Positions 35,701-46,690 of a DNA stretch of 64,000 nucleotides are shown piece by piece. This DNA is from Oscarella lobularis. Taxonomy: Eukaryota; Porifera; Homoscleromorpha; Homosclerophorida; Oscarellidae. The stretch covers positions 3,895,733 to 3,959,732 of the forward strand of contig NC_089175.1 in the NCBI RefSeq assembly GCF_947507565.1. The letters are read 5' to 3'. Below the pieces are notes generated by a model. It was not told the DNA's origin. It did not search any database and saw only the letters and a list, made by a program, of their open reading frames with translations. The translations under genes and the position numbers were made by a program. Each line of letters begins with the position of its first letter. Within the stretch, counting starts at the first letter, position 1.

Positions 35701-38700
35701 ACGAAAACAATTCGATCTCCGAAAGAGTCATCGACAAGCCTCGCTTCGTACTTTCCATAACGTTTGACGTCATTACCAACGTCCACTTCAGAAAGAAAAC
35801 TCGCTGTTTTAGTTAGGCTCTCAAACAGATATCTTACCTTCAGTATAATAGCGTTGCAATCTCTCTCATTCGCATTCTGAACGACAACGAAGTCTGTTCG
35901 AGTGACACTCATGCTAATATCTTGGGCTTTTCGACGACAGTCACTACTGGGCGATCTTCTTTCGTCGTCGCAGCCTGATAGTCAACTTAATCAACGTCGA
36001 CGTCGTCCCTGGCGCTCTTGCTTGACTTCTCCAGCAAGAAATCCTTAACGGCGAGCAGTCATTCGACGATGACGTACAGTCGAGCTCGCTGCAGAACGAT
36101 CGTCGCCTTTTCGCGTTTCTCAGACATCGAGAACGATGTTTCCAACTGGGGGGAGTAGAGCTCGAACCCGTCGGATCGGGGAGTAGAGCTCGAACCCGTC
36201 GGATCGTTGAGACTGAGAATTTCCGTGAACACGTTCGCCGTGGACGCCGTCCCGACGGATCTGACTTGACGTACGTCGTTCGCAGTGAGCGCCATTGACG
36301 ACAAATTGACAGTTTTGGATTGATTGGAATGGGTTTTGACGTGCAATTGGGATCGTTCGAAGTTGAATTGAGCCAGCGAGACGCGAACGGATTCCGTGCC
36401 GAGAAGGGCCAGCTCGTGTGTGACGACGAGCTCGACACTGACATTCACTAGAGCCATCGTCAAATCGACGACGACCCAACTGCCGTCAAAGCTCGGCTAA
36501 ATAGATCGAAGCTCAAAAAGAATAACGGATATTGAATGGGGGTCATCTTACCTGCAAAATAGGATCGACAACTTTACCCTCTGGCCGTTTGAACGGGTTC
36601 GCCAATATTGTGATCAAGCATATCGTTTATGAGATCGTACTGCCACTTGTCGACAAGAAAGTGCACAGTGGATAGCTGTCCGTCAATCTGGTGCTATAAC
36701 ATACTACATATAGATTTTCTTATTTCTTGACTACGACTTTTCGTACCGTTCTTGCTTAGATCCTTGCAAAGATTTCGTTCTATCTTTAAATTTAGTTGGC
36801 ACTTGTCAGCCAATACGCGTCCGCCTCGTTTCTCAAACGCAACCGGCCAACCTTGACTCTCGCTCATTTTCCGAGCAGTGAAAACGTTTACGTCTGACAG
36901 CGACAAGTCGATGAAGTCCAAGAGACACGGACCCCTAAATCGTCCTTTCATCCACGATCGATCTTTAGCGGCGTCAGTTGACGTCAGCGGTACTTCTTAC
37001 GTATTCGTACGTCGTAGGCTAGGCCGTCGAAGTCGACCCACCTCGCTTCATCGCTTTCGAATTCAACGTCGATTCGTCGTCGGCGAAAAGAAATCGATTC
37101 GTCGCTTTCAAGATGTTCCAATTCCAAGACGATGACGTCGGTCGACGAAGAACTGCGAGAAAAGACGATCTCCAATCTATCGGCCTCGATGTTGAGAGTG
37201 ATCCTAGGCGATCAAGTGGGACCCTGGTAGTCGAGATTATTATCGGCGTCGGCTTTCATGCGCTGATACGTACGCGTCCATCGTTTGAACGAAGTGCTCA
37301 CAGAAGGAAATCGTTTCCTTGAGAAAGCGCTGCGTACGAACGTATCGCACCTTGGGCGCTTCGAGCTTGACGCGAATGTCGAAGGATCGCTTGAGATCCC
37401 AGTCCGGTTCCGCGTACTTGGTGATGGCGAAAACGAAGGGACGATCCGTCGTTCCGAAACGCTCGCCGTAGACGACAACGTTCGGCGACAGGTCGACCAA
37501 GCGAGCCGATCGAAGCTGACCGGACAGCTCTTTGCAGCCGTCTCGCATTTTGGTCGACGCCGGAAAAGGCGGCACGGGCTGGTAGTCGTCTTTGGGCTTG
37601 CTCGGCGGATGGGACGGCGTCGATTTCTTCTTGACAAAATCGGGGTTGTCCGGCACGCCGATGCCGAAGAAGTCCAATAGAATCACACACGTTTGCAGGT
37701 TGACGGTCAGCTGTAGCATGTCAAAATCGACGTCAACCATACGGCCAATCTAAAATAAGTAAAAATCGCTTTGTTGATAGAAGTGGGGCCCACGAGTTTG
37801 ACTTACGGAATTATAACGTGATTGAAAATCGGGGTCGTCCTTAGTCACTAAGATAGCGTCGATTTTCACTAATCAAGATTTTCCTCCGCCTTTCTCTCTC
37901 TTATGTACTGGTGATACGGATAGATCGCCCGTCCCGAAAGCGTGGCTCGTGTTGTCGCCTCGAGACGGCGACGAAATTGGCGACGAAATTGGCGACGACG
38001 CGACGGGCAGCGAACGAAAGGGATTTAATATTGGCTTTCCTAACGACTGCAACACGAACAAGAGGGGACGGTATCCAGCTTTTCCCTTCACCTTTTGACA
38101 TCTCGACGACATGATTTATCGATTGGGCGTGCCGACCTCTTGAGATCTTCCATCATCAGACTGCCGAGCTTCACTTGAAGACTCGTCAACGTACGGCTTA
38201 GTCTTGTTGACGGTCAACCCCAAGTTCTCCAACTTGATTTCGACGATGTCCTTTTCGTTCAGTTTTCGCTCGTCGCGCGCGGACGACGAGACGGAGCCGC
38301 GCATGACGAACGTGAGACACGGAATAGAAACAGCGGCGACGATCTTTAGAACGTCGTAAGGAGGAGGAGACGGAGAATACGGCGATAGCTCGGAATCATC
38401 TCGAGGTGACAACGGCGGCGGCGGCGTGGAATTCACCGGAGTCGCAGGCTCCTTATCCGACTTATCTCCAGTCACAAAATCGAGGGTGATCAGAGCTTGC
38501 TTCATTACTGGCTTAGATAAAGTGATTCGAGGCGATGTCGTCACTTCGCCGAGTATAGAAAGCGGAGGAAGCGCGACGTTCGACGAAGAGATGACGATGT
38601 CGTCGACGTCGTTTAAGGGCGCAATTCCTTCGTCCGTTGCGAAAATTTTCCCGCCCGATGACCTCTCCGCTAGAGGATGATTGATTGTGAGTTTGAGACT

Positions 38701-40500
38701 CGTTTTGTCGAGTATGGCCGGACTCTGTTCCGTGTCCATACCCATCGCCGTTTACATCGATCCCTGCTCGTCCGCCGTCTCGACGAGAGTGCATCGAAAG
38801 AGACGCATCTCCGTCAGTCGACACACGAGCCGATCGACGAAGTAGCCCGTTCTCGTCGCTCCTAACGTAGTCGTTCGAAGCGGAAATGTGACCGAGATAG
38901 GCGACAAACATATCGCGACTGTCGAGAGCCTTGGGCAAATACACGACGGGACTCATCATGTCAAAATTGAGATAGACCTTCGAAGGAAATCCTGACGACG
39001 ACTCGGGCGGCCGCCCGTCGACGACGTCCTCTTCGGCCATTTCCACGGGCCCCCCGAAGGATTTCGATAAGTACACCATGCTCTCTTTGAGCGCTTCTTT
39101 TTGCCCGACGATTCCCTTGGCAACGCCGGCGGCCGCCGTGCTCAGCGACACCGCCACTTGATCGGTGAAGTGATGAAAGTCCGACGCGCACAGTTGAAGT
39201 TCGTTGAGAAACGGGCGCGTGTGAAGATAGTGCATGGAAGCGAGTCGAGCCTTTACTTTGATCAATCCCGTTGGTTGACTATCACCGGGCGACTCGCTCG
39301 TCACCTCGAAGGATAACGGTTGATCCGGAACGTCCACCGTCTCGTCGACATCCGCGGCGTCGCCGCCGCCGCCGTCGTCATCCGGAGACGGCACGATGCC
39401 GACGCGAAATATTTCTTTGTACGTCGTTGAGGACTTGAACGCCGGTCAGCGATCCGCTGGCTTCGATGGAGCGACTCAGCGAGGCGCTGAGAAACAATTC
39501 GTGGAGCTGAATCGAAGCGACTTTGCGACCAATCGGATTGCCCAACGAGTGACTTCCGACGCGATTCTCGTCGCGAACCAGTAGTATGCTCAAGCAAAAG
39601 AACTCCGACGCGACTTCCGTCTTCACATTCTTTAAATTCTGAAAGCGGAGCTAAATGCGCCAAATCGTCTAGGAAGAACTACTTTTTCTACCTCGTTTCC
39701 TAGGTTTGCCTCTCTTGCAGCGATATCTTCGCTCCTTCGTCGTTTTTCTCGTCGGGAAACGCTCGTTCGAAGAAACTCTTCAGCTCTACGACGGTTTCCT
39801 GATTGGCTGCGCAAACGACACGGTACCGCCTCAAACAAAAAAAATATAATGAATAAAGTTGTACCTGTGACGTGACGAGATTTAAACTTCAGGTCGATCG
39901 TACGACGCTTTCCCGATCCGGGAAGAACGACATCGTCCGGACAGTCGTCGGTGACTTGCATGAAATCTATAGTGAGAAGAGCGTCTTCTCGAAATCGTCG
40001 ACGACCTGGGGCTCCGTCTCGCCCCAGGAAATTGCCTCCTGAACGGCTCTGGGCTTCGACTACGAGAGTCCGAATCGAATCCAAGTGATCGGGATCGATG
40101 TCCTTTCGTGATCTGATGAGAAGTTCGTAGTCGCGAACGAACGTCTGGAGAGCGTCGACCATGACTAACTAAATCCTGAAGGACGGCGCGCACGCGGACG
40201 TCGTAGGGTTTCTGAACGAAGCTGACGCGTAGTCCGGCAAAACGTAGCTCGGAAATTAGGCGATCTACGTATTTGAAGATCAGCTGCCTCGATTTTATAC
40301 CTCAAATCGCTAAATATTCAAAGAACAACGACTTTAGGGAGTCGCTTCTTACCTCTCGTTTGGACTTCCCAAGCTGACTGGCTACACCGTCAAGCAAATC
40401 AACGGAGCTTCCACGAGGAGATTCGTCAGTTTCTCTTTCACAGGGAGGAGTTGAGGGTGGTGTCTCAAACTCGTCTATGACGGCCTTAGACATCGACTTC
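32770..40500 (-). CDS. VPS13D: VPS13D-like lipid-transfer protein, internal portion (block A)
   Basis: Minus-strand exons, upstream to downstream: acidic linker at 40493-40302 (EFETPPSTPP); VDALQTFVRDYELLI from 40162; 39626-38760, a long beta-rich stretch with LHTRPFLNELQLCASDF; 38745-38120 with DIVEIKLENLGLTVNKTK; 37740-37240 with FDMLQLTVNLQTCVILLDFF and RYVRTQRFLKETISFCEHF, typical VPS13 repeat wording; 36463-36000 with ERARLY-type segments; 35912-35560 with TLSEIELFSCCLGNEDN and SIIDPAELAISLEP; 33080-32935 with DVNIRLCYRDLELFLSI; and 32880-32770 with LKQLGYSPRLEALIRTKG and NASAHWLVDN, a UBA-like domain. A UBA following VPS13 repeats is the VPS13D arrangement. Several one-base shifts interrupt exons (for example near 38180). 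N-terminal chorein and C-terminal parts are not contiguous here, so function is doubtful. Confidence 0.65.
33427..34698 (-). mobile_element. 5'-truncated retroelement insertion (RT-associated C-terminal ORF)
   Basis: A 1272-bp insertion in a VPS13D intron carries one intact minus-strand frame (34687-33491, 398 codons). It opens with LRISQGGFGLPSA, wording I associate with sequence C-terminal to reverse transcriptases, then GGPDAGAWLDAIP and RLGADLP, a CCHC-like cluster (CNCGVQMEADGYHLLTC, then RRHDAW) and KRPDIGVYDF...LLLDITV, resembling the CCHC plus restriction-like (PD-D/ExK) endonuclease tail of R2-type non-LTR elements. The RT itself is absent, as expected for 5' truncation. Two paralogous blocks (47639-47645, 54231-54243) give the empty site, CTTGGGGAGAGTTACC, so the edges are exact; GGA is present on both sides (33424-33426, 34699-34701). 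No poly-A tail is visible. The exact family is uncertain. Confidence 0.7.
34699..35555. other. Triplicated intronic/non-coding segment
   Basis: The sequence from the retroelement edge to the TTAATTAA run recurs at 47641-48495 and 54237-55100 with about the same length. It includes AATGACATCACTGTATGACA and a G-rich stretch near 35490. No domain is readable in any frame, so I take it as the distal part of the VPS13D intron. Confidence 0.6.
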
Positions 40501-40569
40501 TATGGGTTACGTATATACATACCATCAGATTCTTCTTCTTCTTCTGCAGGTAGAAGACGTTCTGGAACC

Positions 40570-40756
40570 GACGAAATTCGCATTAGAAAGCGAATTCTAA
40601 AATTCGCATTAGAAAGCGAATTTTAAAATTCGCACTAGAGAGCGAATTTTAAAATTCGCATTGGAGAGCGAATTCTAAAAGTCGAATTAGAGAGAGATTT
40701 CTAAAATTCGCATTGGAAAGCGAATTCTAAATTCGCATTAACAAGCGAATTTTAAC
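40570..40756. repeat. AT-rich palindromic tandem repeat (about 36 bp)
   Basis: Units alternate AAAATTCGCATTAGAAAGCG with the perfect palindrome CGAATTTTAAAATTCG or its variant CGAATTCTAAAATTCG. About five units are present. The same family is at 50385-50455 next to the same kind of GC-rich hairpin repeat, so the two repeats travel together. Confidence 0.85.
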
Positions 40757-41400
40757 TAATAAGCAGTCGGGCGCTGCCGTTGACCACGCCATTACTATGC
40801 ACTAGTGGCGTTCCATACGCCTGATCCGCAATCGCCATTCGCGCGAAACGAATTGAAGACACTTGCCTCACAAAAGTGGGCGTTACCGCCAGCACTTTTT
40901 ATGCGCGAGTGGCTTTTGCCCGTTATTCTGTTTTGCCCGTTATTTTGCTTCAAAACTGTTCTGCCCGTTATTTTGCTTCAAAACTGTAAATTTGCTTGTT
41001 ATTTTGCTTCAAAATTGTTTTGCCTGTTTTGTTCTCGCCGCTACTCTTTATGCGCGAGTGGCGTTCCTTGCGCCTGAACAGTAAGCGCCGTTCGCGCGCA
41101 ACGAGGGAGACACTTGCACCCCAAAAGTAGGCGTTCCCGCCGCTACTCTTTATGCGCGAGCGGCGTTCCATGCGCCTGAACAGCAAGCGTCGCTCGCGCG
41201 CAACGAGGGAGACACTTGCACCCCAAAAGTAGGCGTTCCCGCCGCTACTCTTTATGCGCGAGTGACGTTCCTTGCGCCCGAACCGCAAGCGCCGCTCGCG
41301 CGGAACGAGGAAGACACTTGCACGGTTTCGAAGCAAAATAAAAAGAAAATTTACAATTTTGAAGCAAAATAACGGGCAAAACGGTGTTGAAGCAAAATTT
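40757..41400. repeat. Composite repeat: GC hairpin units flanked by inverted 26-28-bp repeats
   Basis: The core is four to five units of the GCGCGAGTGGCG hairpin repeat (40800-40915 and 41045-41325). The left inner side carries CCCGTTATTTTGCTTCAAAA tandemly at about 40917-41030, and the right side (41330-41400) carries the reverse complement, TTTTGAAGCAAAATAACGGG. A similar arrangement occurs at 50460-51110. Inverted flanks around a hairpin core suggest a non-autonomous mobile element, but no terminal duplication is identified. Confidence 0.65.
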
Positions 41401-41454
41401 ACTACTCAGTAAATTTACTACGCAGTAAATTTAGTACCCAGTAAATTTAGTACA

Positions 41455-42283
41455 AAGGAGAAGGCAAAAGGCAAAAGGGAGAAAGCAAAAGGCAAAGGGA
41501 GAAGGCAAAAGGCAAAGGGAGAAGGCAAAACGCAAAAGGAGAAGGCAAAACGCAAAGGGAGAAGGCAAAACGCAAAGGGAGAAGGCAAAAGGCAAAGGGA
41601 GAAGGCAAAAGGCAAAGGAGAAGGCAAAAGGCAAAGGAGAAGGCAAAACGCAAAGGGAGAAGGCAAAAGGCAAAAGGGAGAAAGCAAAAGGCAAAAGGGA
41701 GAAGGCAAAAAGCAAAAGGAGAAAGCAAAAGGCAAAAGGGAGAAGGCAAAAGGAAAAAGGGAGAAGGCAAAAGGCAAAAGGGAGAAGGCAAAAGGCAAAA
41801 GGAGAAAGCAAAAGGCAAAAGGGAGAAGGCAAAAGGCAAAAGGGAGAAGGCAAAAGGCAAAAGGAGAAAGCAAAAGGGAAAAGGGAGAAAGCAAAAGACA
41901 AAAGGCAAAAGGGAGAAACCAAAAGGCAAAAGGAAAAAGGCAAAAGGGAGAAGGCAAAAGGCAAAAGGGAGAAGGCAAAAGGCAAAAGGGAGAAAGCAAA
42001 AGGCAAAAGGGAGAAGGCAAAAGGCAAAAGGGAGAAGGTAAAAGGCAAAAGGAGAAAGCAAAAGGCAAAAGGAAGAAGGCAAAAGGCAAAAGGGAGAAGG
42101 CAAAAGGCAAAAGGGAGAAAGCAAAAGGCAAAAGGAGAAAGCAAAAGGCAAAAGGGAGAAAGCAAAAGGCAAAAGGGAGAAGGCAAAAGGCAAAAGGGAG
42201 AAGGCAAAAGGCAAAAGGGAGAAGGCAAAAGGCAAAGGAGAAAGCAAAAGGCAAAGGGAGAAGGCAAAAGGCATAGGAGAAGG
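41455..42283. repeat. Purine-rich minisatellite (about 830 bp)
   Basis: Tandem units of about 20-21 bp, AAAAGGCAAAAGGGAGAAGG with minor changes. One strand is almost purely A, G and isolated C. Because stops are absent on the minus strand in all three frames, three overlapping open frames of about 290-310 codons rich in Leu, Pro, Phe and Cys appear; these are repeat artefacts. Such mirror-like purine tracts can form triplex DNA. Confidence 0.9.
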
Positions 42284-42402
42284 ACAAATTGTCCTAGGAC
42301 AAATTGTCCCCAGGACAAATTGTACCTGGACAAATTGTCCCAGGACAAATTGTCCCAGGACAAATTGTCCCCAGGACAAATTGTCCCCAGGACAAATTTA
42401 GA
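42284..42402. repeat. Palindromic GGACAAATTGTCC tandem repeat
   Basis: About seven near-identical units of roughly 17 bp, each containing GGACAAATTGTCC, an inverted repeat with one central base. A relaxed form of the same motif (GACAATTTTAAAAATTGTC) recurs at 61150-61335, 61815-61990 and 62585-62670. Confidence 0.85.
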
Positions 42403-42890
42403 AACGAATTAGAGACCCCTCAATAACTAAAACTCTACCTACATCACATACCTTTGATCCCTCGATAGTCGTCCTTCCTCCTGATCACTTTTCCGTCCTT
42501 CCCACTCGCGTCCCTTGTTCATAGCCTTCTTCCTTACACTCTTCCACATCTAGAAAACGAATTAGAAACTCCTTAATTACTAAAACTCTACCTCCATCAC
42601 ATGCCGTCGATCCCTTGATATTCCTTCATCTTCTTGATTGCTTGTTCCTCCTTCTCCCTCGCGTCCCTTGCTCTTGTCCTCGTTCCTCCCATTCCTATGC
42701 ACCTAAAAAAACTAATTAGAAATCATCCAACATAAAAAACTCTACCTCCATCACATACCGTCGATCCCTTGATATTCCTCCTTCTCCTTGCTCGCTTGTT
42801 CCTCTTCTCCCTCGCGTCCCTTGGTCTTGTCCTCGTTCCTCCCATTCCTATGCACCCCCCCCAAAAAAACTAATTAGAAATATGTAACAC
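42403..42890. repeat. Tandem repeat of about 154 bp, three copies
   Basis: The words CTAAAACTCTACCT, CGTCGATCCCTTGATATTCC and TCGTTCCTCCCATTCCTATG recur at about 42426, 42580 and 42735, giving a period near 154 bp. The copies diverge by substitutions and short indels. No coding evidence. Confidence 0.8.
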
Positions 42891-43489
42891 AATTAGGACC
42901 CAATATATACCTATGAGTATTGACTCTGCCCTAACACTGCCCCTAAAATAGACGGCCCCGACAGTAAATTTGATGAACCGGGAGAGATTTAACAGCAATA
43001 CTACGTCGAGAACCACGATTAGGACCCGAATACGCGAAATAGACGCCTAAAACCACTCGACTCCCACGAGACGAATCGATCTCCCCTCCCGGGCCCCCAA
43101 TTTCCTCCGCGCAACGCCAACAAACCCTCGTGAAAGCTCGTAACATCACCGAGAAGCGCCGAAAACCAAAAAAACCGACGAGAGAGCGAATAAACGCGAA
43201 GATAACACCTCCGAACGTACACAGAGCCCCCGTAACGCGATCGCGAGCAACGAGAAGCACGTAAAAACGTTCATAACCTTTCGCGATTGTACATCTTCCC
43301 CTCCTTTCATCGCGGTCGCCCCGTTTTGAGCCGGTTTCAGTCATCCCAGCGCAATGACTGAAAATGCAGTTCCCGTATATCAGCAACCTGAATAAACATT
43401 CTTCGCATATATTGAAAAATACGAACACGATCTCGCACACTGTCACACATGCACAGAAAAAAATTAGACAACCTAGAGCGCGAAAAACC
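42891..43489. other. No supported gene
   Basis: A minus-strand open frame (43446-42943, 167 codons) covers most of this stretch, but it has no domain, unusual Arg/Phe-rich composition and no splice partners. I do not support it as a gene. Confidence 0.4.
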
Positions 43490-43855
43490 CGAAAATTTTC
43501 GCGGCCCGGTTCCTAATAGGGGCCCCATTTTCATCTAATATTTCTTTGCTTATTTTTAGCTGGAAATCACTCGATAGAGCTCTTCTCTAATAAAGAAAAA
43601 TGTTTTCAAAGCTGCCTTAGCTTTTAAAAGAGCGAAATTTTCTCGGCTCGGTTCCTAATGGGCGCCCCGTTTTCATCTAATAATTATTTGCTTATTTTAT
43701 GCTGGAAATCAGTCGATAAAGCTCTTCTCTAATTCAGAAAAATGTTTTCAACACTGCTATAGCTTTTAAAACAGCGAAATTTTCGCGGGCCGGTTCCTAA
43801 TGGGGACCCCAATTTCTTCTAAAAAAATTTTGCGTATTTAACGTTGTGAATCAGA
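43490..43855. repeat. Tandem repeat of about 142 bp, 2.5 copies
   Basis: GGTTCCTAATRGG, CATCTAATA, GCTGGAAATCA and AGCTCTTCTCTAAT recur in order with starts near 43509, 43651 and 43792. Copies are about 85-90 percent alike by eye. Confidence 0.85.
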
Positions 43856-43874
43856 AGAACGATGTCTTATTCAT

Positions 43875-45330
43875 TTGAATGCACATGCTTTTATTTGAAT
43901 GCACATGTTTTCATTTGAATCCACAGGGCCTCAAGTAAGTGCACAGGCTCTAAATTAATGCACAGGCTTTCATTTGAATGCACAGGCTTTCATTTGGATT
44001 CACATGCTTTCATTTGAATGCACAGGCTTTTATTTGAATGCACATGTCTTCATTTGAATCCACAGGGCCTCAAGTAAGTGCACAGACTCTCAATTGAATG
44101 CACAGGCTTTCATTTGAATGCACAGGCTTTCATTTGAATGCGCATGCTTTCATTTGAATGCACAGGCTTTCATTTGAATACACAAGCTTTCATTTTGAAT
44201 GCACATGCTTTCATTTGAATGCACAGACTTTCATTTGAATACACAAGCTTTCATTTGAATGCACATGCTTTCATTTGAATGCACAGGCTTTTATTTGAAT
44301 GCACATGTTTTCATTTGAATCCACAGGGCCTCAAGTAAGTGCACAGGCTCTCAATTGAATGCACAGGCTTTCATTTGACTGCACAGGCTTTCATTTGAAT
44401 GGACAGGCTTACATTTGAATGCACAGGCTTTCATTTGAATGCACATGCTTTCATTTGAATGCACAGGATTACATTTGAATGCACAGGCTTTCATTTGAAT
44501 GCACATGCTTTCATTTGAATGCACAGGCTTTTATTTGAATGCACATGTTTTCATTTGAATCCACAGGGCCTCAAGTAAGTGCACAGGCTCTCAATTGAAT
44601 GCACAGGCTTTCATTTGACTGCACAGGCTTTCATTTGAATGGACAGGCTTACATTTGAATGCACAGGCTTTCATTTGAATGCACATGCTTTCATTTGAAT
44701 GCACAGGATTACATTTGAATGCACAGGCTTTCATTTGAATGCACATGCTTTCATTTGAATGCACATGCTTTCATTTGAATGCACAGGCTTTTATTTGAAT
44801 GCACATGTCTTCATTTGAATCCACAGGGCCTCAAGTAAGTGCACAGGCTCTCAATTGAATGCACACGCTTTCATTTGAATGCACAGGCTTTCATTTGAAT
44901 GCACAGGCTTCCATTTGAATGCACAGGCTTTCATTTGAATACACAGGCCTTCATTTGAATGCACAGGCTTTCATTTGAATGCACATGTTTTCATTTGAAT
45001 CCACAGGGCACTTACTTGAGTCCCTGTGGATTCAAGTGCATTCAAATAAAAGCATGTGCATTCAAATGAAAGCATGTGCATTCAAATGAAAGCCTGTGCA
45101 TTCAAATGAAAGCCTGTGCATTCAATTGAGAGCCTGTGCACCTACTTGAGGCCCTGTGGATTCAAATGAAAACATGTGCATTCAAATAAAAGTTTGTTCA
45201 TTCAAATGAAAGCATGTGCATTCAAATGAAAGCTTGTGTATTCAAATGAAAGCCTGTGCATTCAATTAAAAGCCTGTGCATTCAAATGAAAGCCTGTGCA
45301 TTCAAATGAAAGCCTGTGAATTCAAATGTA
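43875..45330. repeat. 20-bp minisatellite with an internal orientation switch
   Basis: Units of exactly 20 bp (GCACAGGCTTTCATTTGAAT with variants) run from about 43875 to 45008. A second-order duplication is perfect: 44281-44520 and 44521-44760 are identical over 240 bp (12 units). At 45009-45021 the orientation flips: CCACAGGG before and CCCTGTGG after form a hairpin around CACTTACTTGAGT, and the array continues as its reverse complement (TGCATTCAAATGAAAGCC) to 45330. It joins the 45-bp array 4 directly. Confidence 0.95.
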
Positions 45331-45332
45331 AG

Positions 45333-46690
45333 CCTACCGGAGGAGTACGTACACCGCCTGACGGAATATATATACTGCCTGCAGGCGGAGAACGAACACC
45401 GCCTGACGAAATATATATACCGCCTGCCGGAGGAGTACGTACACCGCCTGACGGAATATATATACCGCCTGCAGGCGGAAAACGAACAACGCCTGACGGA
45501 ATAAATATACCGCTTGCAGGCGGAGTACAAACACCGCTTGACGGAATATATATACCGCCTGCCGGAGAAGTACGTACACCGCCTAACGAAATACATATAT
45601 ACCGCCTGCCGGCAGAGTACGAACACCGCCTAACGAAATATACATACCGCCTGCAGGAGGAAAACGAACAACGCCTGACGGAATGTATATATACCGCCTG
45701 CACGCGGAGTACGAACAACGCCTGACGGAATATATATACCGCCTGCCGGCGGAGTACGAACAACGCCTGGCGGAACATATATACAGCCTGCAGGCGGAGA
45801 ACGAACAACGCCTGACGGTATATATGTACCGCCTGCAGGCGGAGTACGAACACCGCCTGACGGAATATATATACAGCCTGCAGGCGAAATACGAACAATG
45901 CCTGACGAAATATATATACCGCCTGCCGGCGGAGTACGAACATCACCTGACGGAATATATATACCGCCTGCCGGAAGAGTACGTACAACGCCTGATGGAA
46001 TATATACACCGCCTGCAGGCGGAGAACGAACAACGCCTGACGAAATATAAATACCGCCTGTCGGAAGAGTACGTATATATATATATACCGCCTGCAGGAA
46101 AAGTACGAACATCGCCTGACGGTGTATATACCGCGTTCGGGAAGGGTACGAACAACGACTGACGGAATATGCATACCGCCTACCGTAGGAGTAAGAACAA
46201 CGCCTAACGAAATATTTATACCGCCTGCCGGAGAAGTACGAACACCGCCTGACGGAATATATACACCGCCTGCTGGAGGAGTACGAACACCGCCTGACGG
46301 AATATATATACCGCTTGCAGGCGGAGTACGAACAACGCCTGACGGAATATATATACCGCCTGCAGGCCGAGTACGAACAACGCCTGACGGAATATGTACA
46401 CCGCCTGCAGGCGGAGAACGAACAACGCCTGACGAAATATATATACCGCCTGCAGACGGAGAACGAACAACGCCTGAGGGAATATATATACCGCCTGCCG
46501 GAAGAGTACGTACACCGCCTGACGGAATATATACACCGCCTGCTGGAGGAGTACGAACACCGCCTGACGGAATATATATACTGCCTGCAGGCGGAGTACG
46601 AACACCTCCTGACGAAATATATATACCGCCTGTAGGCGGAGAACGAACACCGCATGAGGGAATATATATACCGGCTGCACGCGGAGTACG
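45333..46690. repeat. 45-bp minisatellite, array 4 (about 30 units)
   Basis: Same unit subfamily and same right boundary as array 3, so it was probably carried along when block A/B was duplicated. The left end abuts the inverted 20-bp array with no spacer (AATTCAAATGTAAG, then CCTACCGGAGGAGTACG). Long open frames on both strands are repeat by-products. Confidence 0.95.

Noticed and set aside
38426..39316. Plus-strand ORFs in block A
   Set aside because: Shadows of the VPS13D-like exons, whose minus-strand reading has domain wording and splice sites.
41418..42379. Three overlapping 290-310-codon Leu/Phe/Pro-rich minus frames as membrane proteins
   Set aside because: Low-complexity by-product of the purine-rich minisatellite; all three phases are open at once.
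42943..43446. 167-codon minus ORF as a gene
   Set aside because: No domain, odd composition, no supporting exon structure, located among repeats.
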